Made by a program: the position numbers and the translations under genes
In this document: piece by piece, positions 37,850 through 48,978 of the stretch
How the letters are laid out: every line of letters begins with the position of its first letter
Numbering within the stretch: position 1 is the stretch's first letter
Notes under the pieces: generated by a model
Seen by the model: the letters and a program-made list of their open reading frames with translations, nothing else
The model's database searches: none
What the model was told of the DNA's origin: nothing
NCBI RefSeq assembly: GCF_000715075.1
Contig: NC_134101.1
Span: 138,584,237 to 138,648,236, forward strand
Direction of reading: 5' to 3'
DNA: 64,000 bases
From: Nicotiana tabacum
Taxonomy: Eukaryota; Streptophyta; Magnoliopsida; Solanales; Solanaceae

Positions 37850-40170
37850 CCTCATTTTTAGCATCGCCCGAGCTGTCACCCAGCACACCTCCAACAACCT
37901 ACTTTCGAGAATCCAGCCAAGCACGATCCGCGGCTCGAAGTAAATTCAGGCTAGCCTCCTCAGACGCCCTCTCAATGCAAGCACTTGCGACAATAGCTTC
38001 CTCCCCATGCAAGAATACAAGTGCCTCGGCTTCGGCTTTGATCCTACATAGTGTAGCTACCAGCTCGGAATGGAGACCTCTGTACTTGTCAATGTCCTCC
38101 TTCGCCTCCTAGAGTTGATGCTCAATTGAGGTTACCTTCCCCTGGAGGGTGCCCCTCTCGAAAGTTATTTCCCTTATATACCGACTGAGCTAGGAAATTT
38201 CAACATCTCTGGCCCGGAGCTCCTCTCTCAGCAGGGCATTTTCCTTCTCGAACTACACAAATCAGGTCCGAGATATTAAAAGCATTGGAATCAAACAAAG
38301 ATTTAGATAATAGTAAATGGTGGATGAACAACCTGCTTGGTAAGATAGGCTTTCACACTCGCGATGGTTCACCTCATCCTGGTATTGGGTGAAAGCCTAG
38401 TTGTAAAGCGCTTTGGCCTGAAGTCACGAAAAAGGACAAGTTAAAAAAACAAAGATCGGAGTAGCCCAGAGTGGCAGACAGGGTTAGCAAAAATTACCCA
38501 CTCGTAAAGTCTCCCCATTTTGCCAAAAATGAATAAAGTGTCAACCTCAGGAATTCCCTCGAGAGCGATTAGCGGTCTCTCGATCGCATCTACTCCTTTA
38601 ACTGGTGCCCTTGCATTGGAGGACTCTTCATGCGGGGCATCTTGCGCTCCATGAGGTGGTAGAATCACTCCCTGAGGAGAATCAATAACGATCACAGAGT
38701 TCACAGGATCAATCAAAGTCTCCATCCCTTGTTCACCCTGGACCCCAGAGGTGGGCCCCTCCGAACTGCCTACCAAGGGCACCCCAACTCGGGGAGAATC
38801 CTGGCTGCCAGCCAACTTGGGGGTAGGACTCGATACTCCATCTGTTGCCTCCCCACCACAAAGATGGACCACAACGGCATCAGGCTCCAGTTCGGAAGCC
38901 TCTATCCCCACGGCCTGAGGATCGGCCGAGTCTATACACTCCTGGGGAGCCGTCGGGAAGCTACTTTCCCCCTCGCCTTTAACTTGAGGGTTTCCCGCTG
39001 TCTCTGGGGTCAAAGCTGTCGGGTCGACCTTGGATTCTTCCACCTTAACCCTCTTAAACTCTGGCGGTCCGACCGACAAACCCCCCTGCCTTCTCTTCTT
39101 CTCTCCAGGCACTAGGGCGTCCCCATCAACGGGTGGTGCCTCATTCGTCAAAGAGAAATCCCCCAGACCTACACAAATGCAGAAGTTAAACACAAAGAAT
39201 GAAGAACGCTACTAATAACGATTTGCATCAAAGGGTGCGAACGTAACAGGGTTCGGAGCTTACCATGATCTTTGGCTTCCCACCGGGCTCGAGATAAATC
39301 TTGTCACACTCGCCCGACATATGGGAAAATTGAGTATAAGCGGCCGACCCAATCATGGAGGTTCAAAACTGCACCGGGGTAGGTCGCTACGGCTAAAAAA
39401 GCAAGAGAAATAAAGTTAGATGCTTGGAGAAACATTGTCAAAGAGAATCAAAGGAAAACCCGACAACACGTTTACTTACGCCCCGCGTTCCACTTCTCAA
39501 AGAACGACATCTTTTCCGCTGGGATCAGGTCAAAAGTCCTCACTCAGACAAATCGGCTTGCCCATCCCCCATTCCCGAGATCCTCGGTACAGGCAAAGAG
39601 GGATCTCGGGGCTAGATAGCGGAATTTGATTAGGCCCCCACGGAGGAGACGAGGACTATACATCCTGATCAGGTGGTTGAGGGTGAAGTGAATCTCCTCT
39701 ATCATGTTTGTGTAATGTCTGATCATATAAACAATGTTCCAGAACGAAAGATGAATTTGACCAAGGGTTACCTGGTACCGTCGACAGAAGTCGAGAATCA
39801 CGGGGTCGATCGGGGGTGAGGATGGCCCCACCGTCCCCAAGGTGAATGGATAGGTGTACACACTTAGAAAGCCGGCTTTATAAGCCGTAATATCTTCTTC
39901 CCGAGCAGGGATATCCACAAGCACGGTATCCCCCCAGCGGTAGTCAGCCCTCACTCTCCCGATGTCTATTACCGAGCTGATATACCAAGTCACGGGCTCG
40001 TGACGCTCTAGCTTCGAGGAAGGTCTCTCAACCTTGAAATTGGAGGTCATCGCAAAAGATTCTGGGACGCATTCCTCAGCACGAGGAGGTGTGGCCACTT
40101 CACCTTGAGACAGAAGCGAAGAGGATGAGACCGCAACCTCCTGAGAAGTAGAGGTGGAAGTTTTCGCCAT
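37850..40170 (-). pseudogene. Antisense intron-containing gene in the 3' part of element C
   Basis: Reading right to left, exon 1 is 40170-39480 (ATG context GGGATGGCG), exon 2 is 39392-39264, exon 3 is 39168-38498 and exon 4 is 38417-38333, with a further coiled-coil stretch from 38252 to about 37850. Introns of 87, 95, 80 and 80 nt all start GT and end AG; the first donor is GTAAGT. Phases agree across the first three introns. Exon 1 encodes a domain I recognise from the Pfam putative gypsy-type transposon family (Transposase_28 style). Exon 3 is acidic and proline-rich with a KKRR patch. The last part is a coiled coil (FEKENALLREELRARDVEIS). Stops lie at 39546-39544, 39306-39304 and 38399-38397. 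The coiled-coil frame is off by one base from exon 4. Maize Grande carries a comparable antisense accessory gene. Confidence 0.75.
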
Positions 40171-40290
40171 CCCTAGAAGATTTTGGAGGAAGAAAAAAAG
40201 TTACTTCCTAAGAAAAAACAAGAGCAAAGGAGGAGCGAACCTCTTCGGGGATTTGGGCACGCAATGGATTATAGAAAATAAGAAGGGGAG

Positions 40291-40298
40291 TATTTATA
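40291..40298 (-). promoter_or_regulatory. Antisense TATA box for the element C accessory gene
   Basis: On the minus strand TATAAATA lies about 120 bp upstream of the antisense ATG at 40170. It is outside the LTR, so the antisense gene appears to have its own core promoter. Confidence 0.55.
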
Positions 40299-40489
40299 AA
40301 AGCACTGTGTGTGCATTGAAGAAGGCTAAGAGGCAGCCAACTGCCATAGTCATTGCGGAAACATGTAGGAGCAGCGTGCGTGTCGTATCTTGGCATCTTG
40401 TGACCATTGCTGATTACAAGAATATCGGAGGAGGAAGAAATTCAAGGTTGTTTCTTATCACTTTCGCTCTAAGAAACGCAGAGACTATC

Positions 40490-41203
40490 TGTATGCAATA
40501 AACCGGGGGCCCGATTTCCCGATCATTAGGTCGCCTCGCGAACATGCTTCTCGAGGTCGAGACCCGCCTTCGGGAGCCGTCGGGATTCAGCCCCGGGGGG
40601 CATTGCATACCAACAGCTATAATAGGGTAGAGGGGAGTTCCCAAGGCACGCAGCTGATATTGACAGAGCCTGATGCTATTTAGTTGTCCCATCCTTCTAC
40701 CTTTATAATTAATGTATTTTGTACTATGTCGGGATTCCCCCTTCTATATAAAGGGGATCCTTATCATTCTGTAAAGGGGCGGTTGTTGCTCCAGCTATTC
40801 TACACAAGAAAAATAATAACTCTCTCTCTCTTTCTTTTCTCTCTAACATATTCTCCCGACATTTTCATTCTTACTTATTATTTTCATACTTGTTCTTCAT
40901 TTATTGTTTGTCGTTGTCCAAAAAGAACCTCCCTTAATCATATCCTAACTGTTAGCCCTTTTTCGATTATCCCTGATAGCTCGAGCCCGAGCCTAGGCAT
41001 CGACCTCGAGGCCCCTCATCTGTCAGTCCGAGGCCCGAATAGCCAACCCCTCGGTTTGATTATAACTCTACTTTAGTTCGCACTTCGTATTTGAACTTCA
41101 CATACCTAGCATCAACTGCTTAATAACTAGCATAAAAATAGATCACGTATTTTTAGAGTCCCATCAACAAATTTAATTGTTATTACCTTTTTCGTGGTAA
41201 ACA
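40490..41203 (+). repeat. Element C 3' LTR, 714 bp
   Basis: It begins TGTATGCAATAAACC and ends GTGGTAAACA, followed by the target duplication AAAGA. A single TATA-like TATATAAAG lies near 40745. It matches the split 5' LTR with several percent divergence and lacks its 90-bp duplication. Confidence 0.94.
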
Positions 41204-41462
41204 AAAGAATATACTCTCTTACTTTTTTGCTCATTGTTCATCAGAATTGTTCTTTAACTTTATTATTCTTGCTTTATTGTTCTTGATCCATCTCGAGGTC
41301 ACTTTGGCTCGAGGTCGATACTGCCTAGCAACACTGTTTGATTTACTCATTTCTTTCATTAATGCATTATTCTTCTTGATTATTAATTAGTATTCAACTA
41401 AATCACGTATCTTTAAAACCACAAATCAAATTTAATTGTTACTCGTATTTTTGAGGTAAACA
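41204..41462 (+). repeat. Element D 5' LTR, right fragment
   Basis: It starts with the second AAAGA and continues into sequence matching 47226-47485 of the D 3' LTR (shared TTGTTCATCAGAATTGT and ATCCATCTCGAGGTCA). It ends GAGGTAAACA. Against the 3' copy it shows about 8 percent differences by eye. Confidence 0.9.
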
Positions 41463-41578
41463 GTTTGGTGCCTACCGTGGGGCTAAAGATAATAGTGGTT
41501 ATTTCAGTACTAATTCTGATAAAACACATTATTTTCACATTTGTTCTTGTCAAAGATTCTTTGTTTTCAGGTTAAAAC

Positions 41579-44390
41579 ATGTCAAACTCACAAAACGCGC
41601 CCGTGCACGGTGATGACGGTCTTGGATTTCATGGGGAAAACGAAAATGTAGCTGCTCTGGGAGCTGATGTAACACCGATTAACCGAGAAGAAGTACCAAA
41701 TGTGGAACCCGTCGATGTTAGTTCGCACATTGCTTTAAATGCGGATTTAGTCGCAGACCCCGGGGGAAGTGTTCGTAGGGAAGTCAGATCTGGTGGCCAA
41801 GAAACACAGGGTATAGGAGACGGGGGAGTTAGCCTCCAAATAATATTCGAGATGCTACAAGCTCAACAGATTGCCATCGCTCAACTTCAAATTCAGAATA
41901 AAACTCCAAGTGTGGTCGAATCAGGGAACACTCGACGTATTGAGCCGGTGCCAGAGAGACAAAACGGTAATGGCTCGGGGACTGACCCCACAATTATGAG
42001 GATGCTCGAGGAACTCACCAAAGAATTGAGTCCGGGGAGAAAAAGATTGAGGATAACGAAAAAAAATGAAAACATACAACTCCCGGGTTGACCAAATACC
42101 AGGGACACCATCCATATTGGAAGGACTAGATTCTAAAAAGTCCGTGCAAAGACCCTTCCCCCCTAGTGCGGCTCCGAAGCCAATCCCCAAGAAGTTTCGT
42201 ATGCCCGAGATTCCTAAGTATAACGTGATGACCGATCCGAATTAACACGTCACCTCGTATACGCGTGCCATAAAAGGAAACGGGTTGGAAGATGACGAAA
42301 TTGAATCTGTACTACTGAAGAAGTTCGGGGAGACTCTGTCCAAGGGTGCCTTGATATGGTATCATAACTTACTGATAACTAGGGATTCTAGGCTATTTTA
42401 TGCAAGTTTTTACTTGAGTTTTGAATTAAAAGTGTGTACAAGTATTTCCCAAAGCTAACTTATTGTGCTTGCTTGCAGTGTTTGGTCAAAAAGAGACAAG
42501 AAAGTCAAAACCAGCTCAAAAAGGAGTGAAACTAGTACAAATCAAAGCTGAGTCAACTGAGCGCTGACAGCGAAAAATCAACCGCGAACATGGAGGGTCC
42601 ACTGCTGAGGCGGTCTTGATTTCGCGATCCACGGTGGCAAAGTTTTGAGAACTATATTTTTGAGATTGCAAGTTACTGCTGCCGATGGTGCTTTTGTGCG
42701 GCAGCGGTCCTTTTATCGCGGTCAGCGGAGGAGAGAATCAGAGAACTCATTCTGGAGCTAAAAGTTGAAGACCGAGGCCCACACTTGATTTTATGAAACT
42801 GCGGTAGTCCAAGCACTACAGCGGTCCATTTTCTGCTGTCAGCGGTACCTCCGTAGGGGCATTTTTGTCCGAAAAATTTAGCTGTGTATAAATACTTTTT
42901 TTTCATATTTTTAGGTCATCTTTTGTTTAGCTGAGCACGTGAACCGCCTCTTTTTACCTTTTTGAGTAATCTTAGAGCTTTTTTAGCAATTAATCTTAGA
43001 TGCTTATCTTGTAATTACATTTTATGGCTTCTATTTCATCTCGATCTATGCTTTCTTCTTTAATTATGGGTAGCTAAACCAATTAGCTAGGGTTGTGGCT
43101 CAACCTTAGTGTGGGTATTTAGTGGGTCTTCTATTTTAGGGTTTAAATGTTTATGGGTGATTAATATTTGGCCTGATTTATGTTTTAAATGTTAAATTGG
43201 TGGTTGCAAATACTGATTTGTGCCTTTTTGACTTAGGCTCTTCTTGAGAAAGATAGACTAAGTCTAGGAAATTCAGGCCAACAAGGAATTGGGGTGCATT
43301 CAAGAGATTGATAACCTCAATTAAAGGGTTAAACCTAGAGATAGCAATACCCTACTTGAGCCAATTTTGCTTGCATTGTTTGAACACCCAATTAGGCTTG
43401 AGAAAGCCAATTAGGGCAAAGTCACTCAAACTACCGAGAGGTATAGAGTGAGTAGTTACGTGCAATGGCTATATCATGATCCCAACTATAACAAATCTTC
43501 CCTAAGTTGTAGATCCCGTTAGATACCCACCTAGGCGAAAGTCACTTCCCTAGTGCCTTTAAACCTATTAAGAAAACCCTACAAAAACATCATAATTAGA
43601 TTATTTCCCTGCATCATTAGTATTAAACTAGAGTAGTGAACAAACAAAGAATGATTGGAAGTGCAATCAAGAACACTGCACATTGCTAGATTAGATAGGA
43701 ATCCAACTCCAAACATATCTTAGCTCAATGTGGATTCGATCCCGACCTTCTCGGGTAAAACCTACATCGACCGCTCTTGCCACTCTATAGTGGTGTAGAG
43801 TTGGAACCGATCACTTACCCCCTAATTCTATTGATTCGTTTGCTATGCTTGTAGATTCTTTTGTAAAAGCACACGTCGGAGCCATTAAAATTGCAACGAG
43901 GAAGTAGGACCTTTTCAAGGTAAGGCATAAAGATAACGAGATGCTTAGGGAATTCGTATCTTGGTTCCAAGCGGAGAGAATGGATTTGCCTCCGGTCACC
44001 GATGACTGGGCTATTCAAGCTTTCACTCAAGGTCTCAACCCTCGAAGTTCCATAGCTTAACATCAGTTGAAGCAAAGTTTACTCTAGTAACCGGCTGTCA
44101 CTTGGGTCGACATACATAATCGGTACCAGTCGAATATTAGAGTCGAGGACGATCAACTAGGGACTCCTTCGTGGTCCGTTTATCCTAGCTGGCCTATGGG
44201 TAGGATCAAAGGGGACATTGATCGAGAGCTGAGGTCGAATATAGATCTATATCAACCGTATAACACAGGCTGTAGAGGCAGCAGGTCTGGGCAAAACTTT
44301 GCACGAAATGAGAGGAGAAATGGTCGAGGTCGAAATTCACGGGGGCTTGACGTCGAGGAAGATCATGTTAAATGTCCAACATCCGAATAA
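41579..44390 (+). pseudogene. Element D gag, interrupted by solo LTR E
   Basis: ATG 41579 opens 170 codons, then a frameshift near 42070. Gag goes on to 42372 (motifs PKKFRMPEIPKYN, IESVLLKKFGETLSKGALIW). It resumes at 43814 with SIDSFAMLVDSFVKAH and continues to about 44390 with scattered stops (for example near 43907 and 44060). The zinc knuckle is missing. Positions 42373-43813 are the inserted solo LTR. Homology is clear by comparison with Gag of element F (ADSFIKAHSGA, LLREFVDRFQ). Confidence 0.88.
42373..43813. mobile_element. Solo LTR E inserted in element D gag
   Basis: The 1441-bp insert runs TGATAACTAGGG...ACCGATCA and is flanked by CTTAC on both sides (42368-42372 and 43814-43818). 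Gag coding resumes right after the second copy. There is no internal region, so the element was reduced to one LTR by recombination between its LTRs. The LTR family is not certain; the start resembles Athila-like LTRs. Orientation is not established. Confidence 0.93.
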
Positions 44391-45589
44391 AGGTACGAAC
44401 CCAGTCTAATCCTTTCTATTTTTTCGACTAACACTTGCAGGTTTTCGGCAAGGATCAACACAAAGCTTTGGACCTTAAAGCACGCGTTGCACTTTTTTTC
44501 CCTTAGACCGATTTTTGTCCCTAATGGATTTTTTCGACAAGGTTTTTAACAAGGCAACCATTGTCGTGTTAACTTAGAAAAATTCGACAGTATCCGAAGT
44601 TCCCTACAATAAGCCTTGAGTACCGGAGGGCATTGCCGTCGAATGTCTACTTTGTTGCAAGGAAATCACTTCGAGATATCGGTTCTCGATAGGAAAACTT
44701 TGTAATGGGCCAAACGGTCGGATGAACCGTGTCCGTATAGAATAGTCGAGCTCCGATGGCACAACATGTGCGCATGTATTAATTATCCAAAGAAGCATTC
44801 TTTTTATATCAAAACACTTTGTGTCTCAAAGAAACTTGCTACTATACGAACATCATACTTGTGATTTTGCAAAAAATGGCTCAATGACCAAAACGCAAAT
44901 GCACCTCGAATGCTCGGGAACTGTCATCGACAGTCAACGCATTCGAGTCATCTAAACTCGAATTCATAAGACCTCAAAGAGGTGACCCCTCGACATCAAC
45001 GCCAAGGGCATCGCACTCGAGGACTAACCTTTCGAATAAGCTTAAAGAGTTATGGAGAAACAAGTCCAAGAGACACACCCGAGGGCTACGGCCACATTAA
45101 AGACTACAATCATATACAAAAGGCTACGGCCACATTAAAGACTATGGTCATATACAAAAAGCTACGACCACATTAAAGACTACGGTCATATACAAAAGAC
45201 TACGGTCACATAAAAAAGGCTACGACCGAAATAATGCGGCTCGGAGATGTCCGACTTCCGCCATAAGTTAAAAGCCTTCTAATACTTCGAAAAAAATGGT
45301 TAAATCAGGCTACCCTCGGCAAAAACAAATAAAAAAAGGCTTCAATAAAATCAGCCCTCGAATAATTGAAAAGCTTCGATAACCTCAACCTTCAAAAAAG
45401 CCTCAAGAGGTATTCAGTTATCGTAACACAAACGGACTACGAATGAGGTTTCGATCGATCGAACCTTCGAAAAACCCAACGGGTACAAAAAATACATGCT
45501 AAGGCATAAAGATATTTTCACTAAGTCTTTTAGCCGGAAAGAGGGAAAAATTATAGCTGTCTTAGAGGCCGAATTGGCCCAAATTAAAG
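44391..45589 (+). other. Element D 3' region, proximal part
   Basis: Non-coding. Around 45090-45230 a short unit (GGCTACGGCCACATTAAAGA) recurs four or five times. A/T and purine-rich blocks follow. No protein signal is seen. Confidence 0.6.
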
Positions 45590-46345
45590 AGCCTATGGGC
45601 CGACCTAAAAGAGCCTAAGGGCCAATACAAGAAAGTCTAAGGGCTAACTTTACTTCGAGTTCGAGCAAATCCTCACTTGACTATAAAGCCTAAGGGCTAT
45701 TTTCATTTCGAGTTCGAGCAAGTACTCGCTGGACTACTAATCCCAAGGGCAACCCAGTTCGAGAAAATCCTCACTCGGGGACTATCTATAAAGCCTAAGG
45801 GCTATTTTTATTTCGAGTTTGAGCAAGTACTCACTCGACTACTAAGCCCAAGGGATACCCGAGTTCGAGAAAATTCTAACTCGGGGACTATTTATGAAGC
45901 CTAAGGGCTAACTCTACTTCGAGTTCGAGCAAGTCCTCACTCGATCATAAAAACTCAAGGGCTATCTTAACCCAAGTTCGAGCAAACCCTCACTCGAGGA
46001 CTATCCATAAAGCCTAAGGGCTAACTTTACTTCGAGTTTGAGCAAATCCTCACTCAACTATAAAGCCTAAGGGCTATTTTTATTTTGAGTTCTAGCAAAT
46101 ACTCACTCGACTACTAAGCCCAAGGGCTACCCGAGTTCGAGAAAATTCTCACTCGGGAACTATCTTTCGAGCCCAATGGCCACCTCATCTCAAGTTTGAG
46201 CGTGTCCTCACTTGGCCAAAAGGCCTAAGGGCTTTTTTTCATTTCAGGTTCGAGCATGCACTCACTTAACTATCAAGCCCAAGGGCTACCTTACCTCATC
46301 GACTGTTGAGCCTAAGAGCTACTCAAACTCAAGTTCGAATGGTCG
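45590..46345 (+). repeat. Element D degenerate tandem array, about 13 copies
   Basis: Units of roughly 50-60 bp share GCCTAAGGGCTA and CGAGTTCGAGCAA followed by TCCTCACTCG. They differ by 10-20 percent. The array lies between gag and the 3' LTR, the same place as in A, B and C. Confidence 0.8.
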
Positions 46346-46817
46346 TTCGGAGTCCATTGATCAGAAACGTTCGAGGGTAGAACTTATTGTTGGTCATTAC
46401 CATCTCAAACTTTGTACATTCAAAAGGAATTTTATGCTAAGGCACTTTGACCCGCACAAAAGGGGTAACGGATTCAGAAGCCATTGAAGGAAAAAGGCTT
46501 TGTATAAACCTTTTTACAAGAGCTATAGATCACGATCAAGAGTTCCTCGCAAGGGCCGATCATCCTCAAAAGCAAAAATTACTAAGAGCACGAAACCTAA
46601 GCAGCACGGTTCTTATTGGCAGAAGTGTCTTTGCCCTTAGAATCTTCTCCGTCGTCGGACTCGCTAAGATTCTTGGAGTTTCCTCGAGAAAGGCCAGCTT
46701 CCAAGCTTTTGTTTCCTCAGTCGCTTACGTCACGATGATGATGTTGTGGCAAATCAGTGTAAATATCAAGGACTCAATTCGTTTCTTATCGTTATACTCT
46801 AAGAAGCGAGGACTATC

Positions 46818-47485
46818 TGTATACGGTCGAAATCAGGTATGCCCGATTTCACAAGCTCGAGGGGTCGCCTTAAGCCCTAGTTCAGGATGAGTCGAGTTCG
46901 AGCTCGATGGAGCAAGCTCGATCCGATGACAAAGTATAAGGCCCAAGGATCGAAGTAAGCGATGAGTATCGAGGCCGAGTATACCCAACCCCGAGATGGT
47001 GCCGTTATGGGTTTGTAACAGGATGAGCAAGATTCCTGCCACGTCCCCAAAATCATGGCATAAATCCCAGGATAGATTTGTATGAATTAGTACTAATCCG
47101 TACTAGGCGATTAGACAACTGTCCCAATAAGATTCTTTACTGTAAATACAAATGTACCTTATTTAGGGTCTCTCTATTATATAAAGGGGACCCCAATCAT
47201 TTTGTAGAGACAATCTAATTATTGGCAAAAAATTATACTCTCTTACTTTTTCGCTCATTGTTCATCAGAATTGTCTTTTAGCTTTATTATTCTTGCTTTA
47301 TTGTTTTTAATCCATCTCGAGGTCATTTTGGCTTGAGGTCGATACTGCCTAACAACACTAGTTTGATTTACTCATTTCTTTCATTTATACGTTATTTTTC
47401 TTGATTATTAATTAATTGAACTAAATCGCATATTTTTAAAACCATAAATTAAATTTAATTATTACTCGTATTTTCGAGGTAAATA
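46818..47485 (+). repeat. Element D 3' LTR, 668 bp
   Basis: It begins TGTATACGGTCG and ends GAGGTAAATA (the final CA has become TA). A TATA-like TATATAAAG lies near 47178. The purine-rich AAGAAGCGAGGA just before it is a degraded polypurine tract. Host DNA starts at 47486. Confidence 0.9.
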
Positions 47486-47979
47486 AGGTGCTTGCAAGGT
47501 GATCATGGATTTAATAATTGCTTTTCCTTTCGGCTTTCGCACTCTTAAAATGGAAATGCTGCCCGAGTAATCTGCTTTATCATTTCGTTTCAAAATACCA
47601 TTTGCCAGTTTTATGTGGAACAAAGAGTTTTTAAATGCAAAGATTAACCAATCATATCACTAATTTTTAATGCTACTCTTATACCTTCAGTCCCTTATTA
47701 TAGCATTACATTAAAAGGGCAAACATTCACTGAATGCATATGAGGAAAATGGAGAAGAAATTGTAGGATCATTGTCAAAAGGAGTATCTTTATTTTTTAA
47801 TTTAATAAAATTAATGAGGTCAAACATATACGACCGACAAGGCTCAATCCTGACTCGCGGCATGATTGGTGGCACCTGAACGATTTATTTAATCAAATCA
47901 GGTACACGTTTGAACTTTGACGTACACACCATTATTGAAATGAGAATTAAAATTGTAAGGCTCATTTGGTTCACATATA
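47486..47979. other. Host intergenic DNA next to element D
   Basis: A/T-rich sequence. No gene or repeat is recognised. Confidence 0.5.
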
Positions 47980-48252
47980 CTTCCTTAGTTTCATATCAGA
48001 TGAGATAGTTTAACTCGGCACGAAATTTAAGAAAAAAAAAAGAAGATTTTTGAAATTTGTGGTCTTAAAAGCTTAAGGGGTAAAAAGTTTGTGGGGCCAT
48101 GACATTTGTGTGACTATAAAAGCTTCTCATTAAGGGTAAATGGATAAAATGAAAGAGTGTAAAGTTAAATTATTTCCAAATTTAGAAATGTGTCATTTAT
48201 TTTGGAACAGACTAAAAAGGAAAGTACCTCATTTAATATGAAACGGAAGGAG
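47980..48252. mobile_element. Stowaway-type MITE, 273 bp
   Basis: Terminal inverted repeats CTTCCTTAGTTTCATATC (left) and its partner GATATGAAAC-like AATATGAAACGGAAGGAG (right) are flanked by TA on both sides (47978-47979 and 48253-48254). The CTCC-TCCGT-type terminus and TA target are the Stowaway (Tc1/mariner MITE) signature. No coding capacity. Confidence 0.8.
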
Positions 48253-48583
48253 TAACATATTAGTGGAATAAGGTTTATCATGCAAAATTATTTTTGAAAT
48301 AAAAAATAAAAAAATTATTGTGCTGTGATTAGTAATTATAAATGATTGGAAGATAACAGCCTCAATTCTTCCTTTTCTTGGTGAATGGTGATGGTGGCGA
48401 GGGGAGGGATCGGGGCGGAGCTACAGTTAGCGAAAGGTTATCAGTTAAATTTGTATGAAATTAAAAAATAGTCAGATTTACAAGTGTTAATTGAAAAACA
48501 GTCACAGTTGTAAAAGTAATAGAAATTTAGCTATTTTTTATGTAAAGATAAATCTGAACGAAAACACTATTTAAAATCTGAAA

Positions 48584-48775
48584 AAAGTTCCAGCATAATA
48601 TACTAGAGTTCCAGTATAATATATTGGTCCAGAATAATATGCTGGAAGTTCATACACAGGTGCTTCAATCTCCAATATATTATGTTGGAACTTTCGGTGT
48701 ATTGGAATTCCAGTATAATATGCTGGAAGTTCATACACAGGTGCACCAATCTCCATTATATTATGCTGGAACTTT
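48584..48775. repeat. Inverted repeat with internal 81-bp duplication
   Basis: A perfect 19-bp inverted repeat (AAAGTTCCAGCATAATATA at 48584-48602 and its complement at 48757-48775) encloses two copies of a segment with GAAGTTCATACACAGGTGC, 81 bp apart. The RNA would fold back along most of its length. The sequence after it (GGCTAGCCCGTGCTATTTTT, about 48853) has a relative at 58200, so this is probably an old dispersed repeat. Confidence 0.7.
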
Positions 48776-48889
48776 CCGTGTTGCAGCAAAATAGTGACTA
48801 TTTTCAATGACTTTGCAAACGTTGGCTATTTTTTAATTACCAGTCCGAAAATTGGCTAGCCCGTGCTATTTTTACGTTGGATTTTTGTC

Positions 48890-48892
<3 letters not shown>

Positions 48893-48973
<81 letters not shown>
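48893..48973. repeat. (AT)n microsatellite
   Basis: About 80 bp of uninterrupted AT. Confidence 0.97.

Positions 48974-48978
<5 letters not shown>

Larger units (their letters stand above)
41463..46817 (+). mobile_element. Element D internal region: gag-only, pol deleted
   Basis: D as a whole runs from left of the window to 47485, broken by A, C and solo LTR E. Its internal region has a PBS (41463-41484), broken gag (41579-44390) and a long 3' region. No protease, RT, RNase H or integrase signal is present: gag passes directly into sequence matching C's post-pol region (35590-35690). Movement would have needed enzymes from another element. Target-site duplication cannot be tested because the left end is outside. 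Confidence 0.85.

Noticed and set aside
38729..39115. Plus-strand open frame of 128 codons in element C
   Set aside because: It is the shadow of antisense exon 3, which has the better phase and splice context.
46440..46817. Antisense accessory gene in element D like that of C
   Set aside because: A short acidic antisense stretch near 46680 looked suggestive, but there is no ATG, TATA box or domain match and it lies in the wrong place relative to the LTR.
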